A stretch of DNA of 64,000 nucleotides from JAAYUK01 sp964392915 (GTDB lineage Bacteria > Nitrospirota > Thermodesulfovibrionia > Thermodesulfovibrionales > Dissulfurispiraceae). A program made the position numbers and the translations under genes. The DNA lies in assembly GCA_964392915.1 (NCBI GenBank), contig CAYMRS010000009.1, positions 1 through 64,000 of the forward strand. Direction: 5' to 3'. Positions 48,013 through 55,913 of the stretch are shown here, one piece after another (the first letter of the stretch is position 1; each line of letters begins with the position of its first letter). The notes beneath the pieces were generated by a model that worked only from the letters and a program-made list of their open reading frames with translations, was not told the DNA's origin and made no database searches.

Positions 48013-48861
48013 GTGTCGTTTGTCGAGATGGGCATTGCCGTCTTTGCCCGTCTTATGCGCGACACGTTCGTCCAGTGGGAGCATGCGTCGCGGAAAGGAG
48101 TGCTGCAGTCGCTCGATGCGCGAATAAAGGTGTCTTTCTGGCTTGTGCTGGTTGTCGTCATCAGCTTTAAGAAGACAGTTTTGTCGCTTGCCTGTATTGG
48201 CCTGCTGGTGTTCGCCCTCGGCGTTATTTCGCGGATACCCCTCAAAAATGTTTACGGGAGAGTGCTGCCGCTGACATTTCTTTTTGGCTTTCTCGTTTCA
48301 GCGCCGGCCATGCTCAACGTCATCACGCCCGGCTCAGTGATTGTTCCGATTTTCTCCATCGCCGCCCCGATGTCGCTCTGGAGCATTTATGTTCCGCAGC
48401 AGATTGGTATTACAGAAGAGGGCGTGTTGGTCTGTCTGCGCCTTGTGCTTCGGGTGTTTGCCTCTCTGTCCGTCTCATTTCTGATGCTTTCGGTTACACC
48501 CTTCTCCGAGATCGTCCGCGCGCTGAAGCTTTTTCGCGCGCCGGATTCCCTGCTGCTTATTTTTACGCTGACCTGGAAGTACATTTGCCTGTTTGCCCAG
48601 ATGATTCTTGCCATGTACCGCGCCAAGAGCATGCGTCTCGTGCTGGGTGTCGCCGCCCCGGATTATCGCGCATGGTCGGCGGGACGGATGGCCGCCGTAT
48701 TTCGGAAGACAATGAGTCGGGCGGATGACATCTACCGGGCAATGCTCTGCCGTGGATTCTCCGGAGAGATTCGCCTGGCCGGGCTAAAGCCTTTGCAGAG
48801 GCGTGATTATGCCGGCGCATGCTTCCTGACTGTCTTTGTTTTGACTGCTGCACTCGTGTAA
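48013..48861 (+). CDS. cbiQ: ECF transporter transmembrane protein CbiQ
   Basis: 282 residues from GTG 48013 (the frame is open to 47935, but that segment is the hairpin). HASRKGVLQSLDARIKVSFWLVL is the typical start of the T-component; AMYRAKSMRLV and the ATPase-coupling ISRADDIYRAMLCRGFSG (ARG-type) follow. Five or so helices. Links CbiM to the CbiO ATPase. Confidence 0.9.
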   Translation: MSFVEMGIAVFARLMRDTFVQWEHASRKGVLQSLDARIKVSFWLVLVVVISFKKTVLSLACIGLLVFALGVISRIPLKNVYGRVLPLTFLFGFLVSAPAMLNVITPGSVIVPIFSIAAPMSLWSIYVPQQIGITEEGVLVCLRLVLRVFASLSVSFLMLSVTPFSEIVRALKLFRAPDSLLLIFTLTWKYICLFAQMILAMYRAKSMRLVLGVAAPDYRAWSAGRMAAVFRKTMSRADDIYRAMLCRGFSGEIRLAGLKPLQRRDYAGACFLTVFVLTAALV

Positions 48862-48870
48862 AATGGTTCG

Positions 48871-49701
48871 GTGAACCTGTTTTCCTTCGATAGTGTTTCT
48901 TTCTCGTACTATCAGCATATTCCTGCTCTGATTGACATATCATTCTCTGTCGGCAGAGGGGAGCGCTTTGCTGTTATCGGCTCCAACGGGAGCGGAAAGT
49001 CGACGCTGCTGCAAATCTGTGCGGGACTTCTGCATCCGCAAAGGGGAAGCATGATGTTTGACGGGAAGGTTCTTTCTGAACAGTCACTGAAGCAGGAGAC
49101 GTTTCGCAGGTCTTTCCGCAGCAGGGTCGGGTTCATTTTTCAGGATTCAGACGTGCAGCTTTTCTGTCCGACGGTACTGGACGAGCTGGTCTTCGGTCCT
49201 CTGCAGCTTGGTCTTGACAACGAAGCCTCAGCGTCTCGCGCACACGAGGTCATGAACATGCTCCAGATTGAACACCTCGGTTCGCGTCCGACTCACATGC
49301 TTTCCGGCGGTGAAAAAAAACGGGTTGCGCTTGGCTGTGTTCTGACCATGAATCCCGAAGTCCTGTTGTTTGATGAACCTACCAACGGGCTGGACCCACG
49401 CACACAGGTCTTTCTGCTTGAGCTGATGCTTGCGCTGAGTGAAGCGGGAAAGACGATTATCGTGGCAACGCACGATCTCGGCATGGTGAGCGAGATGCAT
49501 GCCCGCGTTGCCGTTCTCTCCGAAGAACATCGCCTTGAGCGTATTGGTTCGGCTGACGATGTCCTTGCTGACGAGGAGCTGCTGCTCCGCGTCAACCTGG
49601 TGCATGAGCACGTCCATTTCCATGGCGGTCAGAAGCACAGCCATCTACACTCCCATTATCTTTCCCATAAACACGAAACCATAGAAGAGGGCGGATCATG
49701 A
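48871..49701 (+). CDS. cbiO: Cobalt/nickel ECF transporter ATPase CbiO with histidine-rich tail
   Basis: 276 residues from GTG 48871. Walker A GSNGSGKST, Q-loop FIFQDSDVQLFCPTVLDEL, signature HMLSGGEKKRVALGCVL, Walker B VLLFDEPTNGLD, H-loop IVATHDLGM: the CbiO pattern. The last 35 residues (HEHVHFHGGQKHSHLHSHYL and SHKH) contain ten histidines, a likely metal-storage or sensing tail. Its end overlaps the next gene start by four bases. Confidence 0.93.
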   Translation: MNLFSFDSVSFSYYQHIPALIDISFSVGRGERFAVIGSNGSGKSTLLQICAGLLHPQRGSMMFDGKVLSEQSLKQETFRRSFRSRVGFIFQDSDVQLFCPTVLDELVFGPLQLGLDNEASASRAHEVMNMLQIEHLGSRPTHMLSGGEKKRVALGCVLTMNPEVLLFDEPTNGLDPRTQVFLLELMLALSEAGKTIIVATHDLGMVSEMHARVAVLSEEHRLERIGSADDVLADEELLLRVNLVHEHVHFHGGQKHSHLHSHYLSHKHETIEEGGS

Positions 49702-50405
49702 ATGAGATTGAAAAACTGGTAGCATTGCTTACACATTGGCAGACACATGAATCCGATCATGCGTCCGCATATCGCGCGTGGGCGCAGAAAACGCATGCCG
49801 CCGGGTACAGAGCTGCCGGCGACACGCTGGAGCAGATAGCGGTTGCATCGGAAAAAAACAGGGTGCTTTTTGCTGAAGCGTTGGCTTCAATAGCCATCGG
49901 AAGAAAGGAACAGAAATCCGGATTTGACCTTCCGAATATTCCGGTCGCCGGCAATGCAACGCTTCCGGAGCGTCTCCGCGCTCTCAACATGTCGCAACGC
50001 TCCGCAGTGCTTGCAACATCTGCCGATAACCGCCCCTATGCATCTCTGGTCGGTTTCGCGCTGCTGCCGGACCTGACCGGAGCGGTTTTTCTTACGCCAA
50101 AAAACACCGTTAAATACCGGAACCTGGCGGCATCCGGGCATGTGGCGCTGCTTATTGACACCAGGAAGAATACTACGCAGGATCTTCTTGACGCCGAAGC
50201 TGTTACCCTGATGGGTACGGCAAAAGTGGTGCGCGCGGGGAAAAAAAGAGAGGAACTGCTGGAGCATTTTCTCAGGAAGCATCCGAAGCTGCGGGACTTT
50301 GCCGAAGCGGAAACGACAGCACTTATCCTGATAGAAGCGGACCGGTATATCCATGTCAGCCGCTTTCAGGCCGTTACGGTTTGGGAGGTAAAAAAGCCCG
50401 CTTAA
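49698..50405 (+). CDS. FMN-binding split-barrel (pyridoxamine 5'-phosphate oxidase-like) protein
   Basis: 235 residues. N-terminal helical region of about 85 residues (EKLVALLTHWQTHESDHASA, QIAVASEKNRVLFAEALASIA), then a PNPOx-like split barrel: LNMSQRSAVLATSADNRPYASLVGFALLP, VFLTPKNTVKYRNLAASGHVALLIDT and MGTAKVV, ending SRFQAVTVWEV. Such proteins bind FMN, F420 or heme. It starts inside the cbiO stop (ATGA), so it belongs to the metal-transport unit. Confidence 0.8.
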   Translation: MNEIEKLVALLTHWQTHESDHASAYRAWAQKTHAAGYRAAGDTLEQIAVASEKNRVLFAEALASIAIGRKEQKSGFDLPNIPVAGNATLPERLRALNMSQRSAVLATSADNRPYASLVGFALLPDLTGAVFLTPKNTVKYRNLAASGHVALLIDTRKNTTQDLLDAEAVTLMGTAKVVRAGKKREELLEHFLRKHPKLRDFAEAETTALILIEADRYIHVSRFQAVTVWEVKKPA

Positions 50406-50452
50406 AGCAATGAAGCGTCAAGCAACCGTGAGTACAATCCTCTGTGTGATAA

Positions 50453-51970
50453 CTACTGCTTTGCCACTTTCTCTACAATCGCGATAACCATATCGCCGAT
50501 GGTTGCCTTCTCCGGCATGATGGAAACATGCAGACCTGTTTTCTCGATGGCTCTCGCAGTTATCGGTCCGATAGCGGCAATCTTCACATCTTTCAGCACA
50601 ACATGAGCATCTTCTCCCATAATCTCCATGAAGTTGTTGAACGTCATGGCACTGGTGAAGGTTGCGACCGTTATCCTGCCCTCTTTCAGAAAGCGTTTCA
50701 GGCGTTTGCCGTGCCTTTCCGCCTTGACCCCCCGATAGGTGACCGGCGTATCGATTGCACCGCCGAGAGCGCGAATCTTGTCGGGGAACAGCTCGCGTGC
50801 AGCACCTGCCCGCGGCAGCAGGATTCGCATGCCGGCCAGACTGGTTTTTTCTTCGAGAAATGCTTCACAGAGACCTTCTGCATTGAACTCAGCAGGAATG
50901 AGATCGACTTTCAGCGCAAAAGACTGGATGGCCTCCGAGGTTTTTGGGCCTATGGCACAGATGCGGATGCCCTTCAGGTCACGGATGTCCCGGTCGAGGG
51001 CCCTAAAGCGCTCAAGGAAATAGTTGAAGCCGTTTGCGCTGGTGAATACCAGCCAGTGATACCTTTCAATCCGCGCAATTGTCGAGTCTAGCTCAGCATA
51101 GTCATCCGGCGGAACAATTTCTACGGTCGGAAACTCAAACAACTCCGCGCCGAGGTCTTCCAGAACACTGTATTCGCCGGTATAGTCGCGTGTGATTAAA
51201 ATTCGCTGTCCGAAAAGCGGTTTCTTTTCATACCATGACAGCGTGGGGCGGAGCCTCACAACCTCGCCGATGACCATAACCGCGGGCGGCTTGATGCCCT
51301 GTTCCGCCGCGAGATCTGCTATAGTGCCGACAGTTCCCACGACTGTTCTCTGGTCGGGCCGAGTGCCCCATCGCACAAGCGCGGCTGGGGTTTCCGGGCT
51401 CTTTCCATGCCTGACAAGCTGAGAGGTTATGGCGTGAAGGTTTTTCACGCCCATGAGAAAGACAAGAGTATCAAAGCTTTTCGCGATGGCCTCCCAGTTC
51501 ATGGTGCTGTCGGGTTTTGTTGCATCTTCGTTGCCGGTGATGACCGCAAACGAGGATGAATATTTCCGATGCGTAAGCGGGATGCCCGCATACGCGGGCG
51601 CCGCAATGGAAGAGCTGACTCCCGGAATGATTTCAAACGGGATGCCTTCTGCAGCAAGCACTTCCGCTTCTTCGCCGCCTCTGCCGAACACAAACGGATC
51701 GCCGCCTTTCAATCGACAGACCACTTTGCCCTGTTTCGCCTGCTCGACCAGAGTCTGATTGATTTCATCCTGCGTCAGGGCATGGTGTCCGCCGCGTTTA
51801 CCCGCATAGATGAACTCGGCGTCATGCTTGATGTACGTGAGGATCTGTGAGTTGAGGTGAAAATCGTAGACGACCGCATCGGCCTTCTGCAGACAACGCG
51901 CTCCCTTGATAGTAAGGAGTCCTATATCACCGGGGCCGGCGCCGATGAGGTATACCAAACCTGCCGCCAT
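50453..51970 (-). CDS. cobA-hemD: Fused uroporphyrinogen-III C-methyltransferase and uroporphyrinogen-III synthase
   Basis: 505 residues from ATG 51970 (AAAGGAAAG upstream). N-terminal SUMT domain (about 1-245): VYLIGAGPGDIGLLTIKGA, VCRLKGGDPFVFGRGGEEAE and GVSSSIAAPAYAGIPLTHR for SAM binding. C-terminal HemD domain (about 250-505): VFTSANGFNYFLERF, ICAIGPKTSEAI and TFTSAMTFNNFM. It closes hydroxymethylbilane to uro'gen III and methylates it to precorrin-2, feeding siroheme, heme or cobalamin. The two-domain fusion is common in anaerobes. One base after hemC. Confidence 0.93.
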   Translation of the reverse strand: MAAGLVYLIGAGPGDIGLLTIKGARCLQKADAVVYDFHLNSQILTYIKHDAEFIYAGKRGGHHALTQDEINQTLVEQAKQGKVVCRLKGGDPFVFGRGGEEAEVLAAEGIPFEIIPGVSSSIAAPAYAGIPLTHRKYSSSFAVITGNEDATKPDSTMNWEAIAKSFDTLVFLMGVKNLHAITSQLVRHGKSPETPAALVRWGTRPDQRTVVGTVGTIADLAAEQGIKPPAVMVIGEVVRLRPTLSWYEKKPLFGQRILITRDYTGEYSVLEDLGAELFEFPTVEIVPPDDYAELDSTIARIERYHWLVFTSANGFNYFLERFRALDRDIRDLKGIRICAIGPKTSEAIQSFALKVDLIPAEFNAEGLCEAFLEEKTSLAGMRILLPRAGAARELFPDKIRALGGAIDTPVTYRGVKAERHGKRLKRFLKEGRITVATFTSAMTFNNFMEIMGEDAHVVLKDVKIAAIGPITARAIEKTGLHVSIMPEKATIGDMVIAIVEKVAKQ

Positions 51971-51971
51971 G

Positions 51972-52934
51972 TCAGTTCTTTCCTTTCGAGTAAACTTCGG
52001 CGAGGATCTCCTGCGCTCCCCGCTGAAGCAGGATATTCGCAACCGCAATGCCAAGAGCTTCCGGTGCAGTATCACTGCCCGTATCCGATTCGCGAATGAT
52101 GCGGTCGCCCGAAACGCTTCCGACGAGGCCGTCGAGACGCAACGTTCCGTTCTTCCACTCCGCATGAGCCGCTATCGGAACCTGACAGCCGCCTTCAAGC
52201 CGTTTCAGGAGCGCCCGTTCGGCCCGCACGCACAGTGATGTCTCGGTATGGTTCAGCGGGGCGATGAGCGCGTTAATTTCGGGATCGTTTATTCGGCATT
52301 CGATGCCCACAGCTCCCTGCCCGATTGCCGGAAGGCTGAGATTGGAAGGAAGGACTTCCGTAATGCGATGTTCCCATCCGAGCCGCTTTACCCCTGCAAC
52401 TGCAAGGATAATCGCGTCGAACATGCCATCGTCAAGCTTTCTCAGGCGGGTGTCCAGGTTGCCGCGCAGTTGCTCAATCTTCAGATCCGGCCGTATGCTT
52501 TTGAGCTGACAGGCGCGGCGGAGACTGCTTGTGCCGACGCGGGCTTCCTTGGGCAGATCGCGAAAAGAAGCGACTGACGGGATGCTCCTGTTCATCGGCG
52601 CAATGAAGGCATCATGCGGATCCTCACGCCTGCAAATAACCGTGAGGTGCAGGCCTTCCGGAAACTCGGTCGGCACGTCCTTCATGCTGTGCACTGCGAT
52701 ATCAGCCTCGCCCCGCAGCATGGCCTCTTCAATTTCCTTTACAAAAAGACCTTTGCCGCCCACCAGCGCAAGCGGCACATCGAGAATCTTGTCGCCGGTG
52801 GTCTTGATGATGTTGAGATCAATGGTCAATGCCGGATACAGGCGCAGCAGTTCTGCCTTCACCCATTCCGCCTGCCAGAGAGCAAGCCTGCTGCCCCGGG
52901 TACCGATAACAAGATGTCTAGTCGTCATCATCAC
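51972..52934 (-). CDS. hemC: Hydroxymethylbilane synthase (porphobilinogen deaminase)
   Basis: 320 residues if begun at the first of three consecutive ATG codons (52934, 52931, 52928), which overlap the hemA end. Motifs: RHLVIGTRGSRLALWQAEWV, KDVPTEFPEGL, ARVGTSSLRRACQLK, QLRGNLDTRLRKLDDG, and the dipyrromethane-attaching cysteine in RLEGGCQVPIAAHA. It polymerises four porphobilinogens. Translationally coupled to hemA. Confidence 0.95.
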   Translation of the reverse strand: MMMTTRHLVIGTRGSRLALWQAEWVKAELLRLYPALTIDLNIIKTTGDKILDVPLALVGGKGLFVKEIEEAMLRGEADIAVHSMKDVPTEFPEGLHLTVICRREDPHDAFIAPMNRSIPSVASFRDLPKEARVGTSSLRRACQLKSIRPDLKIEQLRGNLDTRLRKLDDGMFDAIILAVAGVKRLGWEHRITEVLPSNLSLPAIGQGAVGIECRINDPEINALIAPLNHTETSLCVRAERALLKRLEGGCQVPIAAHAEWKNGTLRLDGLVGSVSGDRIIRESDTGSDTAPEALGIAVANILLQRGAQEILAEVYSKGKN

Positions 52935-54189
52935 CGTTCAGTCCGTAAAGTTTTTTTACAGCCATCGTAAGCAGCTCACGATCTTCCGCATTCTCCCTGA
53001 GCGCGACGGTTGGGTTATGAATCAGCTTGTTGACAATTGCCGTCACGAGATACTGCACCGCCTCATTGGTCGCGGCATCAAGATGCGGACAGCGGTGCCT
53101 GAACTTTTCGAACTCTTCAAGTTTGATTTCATCAGCCTTCTGCCGCAAGGCAAGAATCAGGGGGACGGCATCGAGCGAGTCAAGCCAATGCATGAATTTT
53201 ACGACCTCTTCATTGATGATGATTTCAGCTTTATCGGCCTCTTTTTTCCGCCCAAGCATGTTGGAGTCGACGACCTGCTGCAGATCGTCGACATGATAGA
53301 GATATACGTTGTCCAGATCGTTGATGGCGGGATCAATGTTGCGCGGCACAGAGATGTCGATGATAAAGACGGGTCGGTTACGGCGCTCGCGCATGATGCG
53401 CTGCATCTGCTCCTTCACCAGCACATACTTCGGCGCCCCGGTTGAGCAGATGAGTATGTCAATGTGAGCCATCTGATTAAGATAGTCTTCAAAGCGTACC
53501 GGCTGACCGCAGAACTCCTGGGCAAGCTCGCAGCACCGCTCGTAGGTGCGATTCACGATGCGGATATTCTGCACACCGTTCGTTACCAGATGGCGGGCAG
53601 CAAGCTCCGCCATCTCGCCGGCACCGAGGAGCATCACTGCCTTGGTCGCAAGATCGGTGAAAATCTTCCGGGCAAGTTCGACAGCAGCGAAGCTTATTGA
53701 GACGGCATTTTGAGCGATCCGGGTTTCGGTGCGAACTCTTTTTGAGGTTGATATCGCCTTTTTCATGAGCCGGTTCAGGATAAAGCCGGTCGTTTTCCGG
53801 GTAAGCGCGTAATCGAACGTATCTTTGAGCTGTCCGAGAATCTGGGGCTCTCCGACGACCATGGAGTCGAGACTGGCTCCGACGCGGAAGATGTGGCGAA
53901 TCCCGCCAGCTTCCGCGTGAACATACAGAGACGATTCAAAGTCAGAACGGGCGACGCCGTGAAATGCCGCAAGAAAACCCTTGATCTGGTTTTCAGCAGC
54001 CTCGTCAGAACGCACCGAGGCGTATATCTCAACCCGGTTGCAGGTCGAAAGCAGCGCCGCCTCCTGCACATCGGGCAAGCCATGAATGCCCAGAAGCCCA
54101 TCCTCGAGCTTCTGTCCGTTGAAGGCGAGGCGTTCGCGGATATCTAAGCTCGCAGTCTTATGGTTCAGTCCGATAACGAGGATGCTCAT
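52918..54189 (-). CDS. hemA: Glutamyl-tRNA reductase
   Basis: 423 residues; first step of C5 tetrapyrrole synthesis. Catalytic domain NHKTASLDIRERLAF with the active-site cysteine in LLSTCNRVEIYA, NADP domain VMLLGAGEMAELAARHL and NRTYERCCELA, and C-terminal dimerisation helix. The end is very acidic (NGDDDD), as its last codons double as the hemC start. It starts within the ccsA stop (ATGA). Confidence 0.96.
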   Translation of the reverse strand: MSILVIGLNHKTASLDIRERLAFNGQKLEDGLLGIHGLPDVQEAALLSTCNRVEIYASVRSDEAAENQIKGFLAAFHGVARSDFESSLYVHAEAGGIRHIFRVGASLDSMVVGEPQILGQLKDTFDYALTRKTTGFILNRLMKKAISTSKRVRTETRIAQNAVSISFAAVELARKIFTDLATKAVMLLGAGEMAELAARHLVTNGVQNIRIVNRTYERCCELAQEFCGQPVRFEDYLNQMAHIDILICSTGAPKYVLVKEQMQRIMRERRNRPVFIIDISVPRNIDPAINDLDNVYLYHVDDLQQVVDSNMLGRKKEADKAEIIINEEVVKFMHWLDSLDAVPLILALRQKADEIKLEEFEKFRHRCPHLDAATNEAVQYLVTAIVNKLIHNPTVALRENAEDRELLTMAVKKLYGLNGDDDD

Positions 54190-55001
54190 ACAAATGAATG
54201 CACACTTTTCAGCAGAAAGTTAACTCCAAAAAAAGTAAAGAGTACTGCGACAAATCCGAGAATCGAGAGCATGGCGGCGCGCCTGCCGCGCCAGCCGACG
54301 ACCAGCCGGATATGTAACACCGTTGCGTAGACAAACCAGGTGATCAGCGACCAGGTCTCCTTCGGATCCCACCGCCAGTATTGGCCCCAGGCATCTTCAG
54401 CCCAGAGCGCGCCGGTAATTATTGCCAGGGTCAGTAGCGGAAAGCCCAGCGATATCATGCGATAGTTGATGTCGTCAAGTACCTGAATGTTCGGCAGGCG
54501 CTGAAAAAGCCCGCCAAGCTTCCTGCGTTTGAGATAATGTTCCTGCAACAGATACATGATGCCGACACCGAATGCAACCGTAAACGCGGCATATCCGAGA
54601 AAAGCAAAGACGGTATGTATCAGGAGCCATGAACTTTGCAGCACCGGACTGAGCGGCTTGATCTGGCGCGGAAGCAGCGATGCCGCAAGCATCATAAGGA
54701 AGATAAGCGGCAGAATAAATGAGCTGAGCATGTTGATCTGGTACCGGAAATGCAGCATCAGATAGAGCAGGGCTATGCACCAGGCAAAAAATGATGCGGA
54801 TTCATGCATATTGGTAATGGGAACGTGGCCGGCGGCGAAATACCGGTAGGCAATGGCGACGGAATGGAGGAAAAAGCCGCTCGCGGTTATCCAGACGATA
54901 AGCTTCGACGCTTCCTTATGGTTGCGGACAATGTCTACAATGCCGATAATGGTGGCAGCAAAGTAACAGGTGAGGGCGAATTCAAAAAGCAGCGTTCCCA
55001 T
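54186..55001 (-). CDS. ccsA: Cytochrome c assembly protein CcsA/ResC family (HemX-like position)
   Basis: 271 residues from ATG 55001, which overlaps the upstream stop (TGATG); GTG 55022 is less likely. Eight or so helices with the heme-handling tryptophan motif WGQYWRWDPKETWSLITW and conserved histidines (FLHSVAIAYRYFAAGH, LLIHTVFAFLGYAAF, TVLHIRLVVGWRGRR). Members with CcsB deliver heme to apocytochromes, while those beside hemA (HemX) may instead tune HemA. No ccsB is seen nearby. Confidence 0.87.
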   Translation of the reverse strand: MGTLLFEFALTCYFAATIIGIVDIVRNHKEASKLIVWITASGFFLHSVAIAYRYFAAGHVPITNMHESASFFAWCIALLYLMLHFRYQINMLSSFILPLIFLMMLAASLLPRQIKPLSPVLQSSWLLIHTVFAFLGYAAFTVAFGVGIMYLLQEHYLKRRKLGGLFQRLPNIQVLDDINYRMISLGFPLLTLAIITGALWAEDAWGQYWRWDPKETWSLITWFVYATVLHIRLVVGWRGRRAAMLSILGFVAVLFTFFGVNFLLKSVHSFV

Positions 55002-55765
55002 CAGAAGCACCCGAGCTCGCACTGCTTTATTTTTATCTTCAGTGCATTCGCAGCAGCGCCGACCAGCGCGTACGCAACTCCGAGTTCCTCGGCAACGGCG
55101 CGGGCGGCGGTACAGGTGATCCTGCCGTTTTCGGCGCGTTCCGTCAGCAATGCGGCAATTTTCTTTTCTGTCAGAATATCATCCATGCGTTGTATGAGGT
55201 TGCGCAAGCCATCAGTGCCGGCTGCGGATGAAAGATCAGGCATCGCAATGCAAGAAGCTGCCGGTGATGCAACCGATGGCTGTTCAGCAGAGGTTGATAC
55301 GATAAGATCCGCCGTCCGCAATGCTTTGCGAGCCGAGGGCTTGCTTGGAGCCGCGCTGGAACTGACGATACATATTACACCATCGGGCCGGAGAAACTCA
55401 ATCGGACTGTTTCCTTCGACCACGACGATGTCGAGATCGGACAGCATGCCGAGAGCCTGCGGCATGAGTTCCTGAAGCTGTTCGGGAGGAGACTGCACCC
55501 AGAGTACCCGCTCAGCGCCTGAGGCGTAATACGCTGCTGTATCCTTCTCCGGTTGCGTGATAAGATGAGGCGCGTCAGTTATGCTCGCGTAAAAGGCGGT
55601 TTTTGTATATTTGATTGCGCCAAAGCGTTTTGGTGGTTTCAGAAAAACGAGAAGATCAGAAGAAGGATATGGCGCCAGGAGAGAACGAATGAACGCGTTA
55701 CCCAGCGTGGTTTTGCCGATATTGCTCTTCTCTCCGCCAATGCACAGAATGAGCGGACGGTTCAT
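55001..55765 (-). CDS. MobB-like P-loop protein with C-terminal HTH-like domain
   Basis: 254 residues from ATG 55765. The N-terminal P-loop GGEKSNIGKTTLGNAFIRSL and the order of strands (VVVEGNSPIEFLRPDGVICIV) resemble MobB and related GTP/ATP-binding proteins of molybdopterin guanine dinucleotide synthesis. The C-terminal 70 residues (ALLTERAENGRITCTAARAV, AEELGVAYALVGAAANALKI then KIKQCELGCF) look like a small helical domain ending in two conserved cysteines. First gene of the heme cluster operon as seen here. A role in molybdenum cofactor or metal handling is inferred. Confidence 0.7.
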   Translation of the reverse strand: MNRPLILCIGGEKSNIGKTTLGNAFIRSLLAPYPSSDLLVFLKPPKRFGAIKYTKTAFYASITDAPHLITQPEKDTAAYYASGAERVLWVQSPPEQLQELMPQALGMLSDLDIVVVEGNSPIEFLRPDGVICIVSSSAAPSKPSARKALRTADLIVSTSAEQPSVASPAASCIAMPDLSSAAGTDGLRNLIQRMDDILTEKKIAALLTERAENGRITCTAARAVAEELGVAYALVGAAANALKIKIKQCELGCF

Positions 55766-55913
55766 GGGCTGCACGAAGCCGGGAAGGCCGGTAGTCCGGT
55801 CAAGCAAAAGTCAACAGACCAAAAGTTGTCATGAGCTTTTGAAGTGTTGCCGCCACTGCCGCGTGGCCATCCTGCCGTGCTTCCGCACAAGTCCATGCCT
55901 GTCGCACCGGGCT

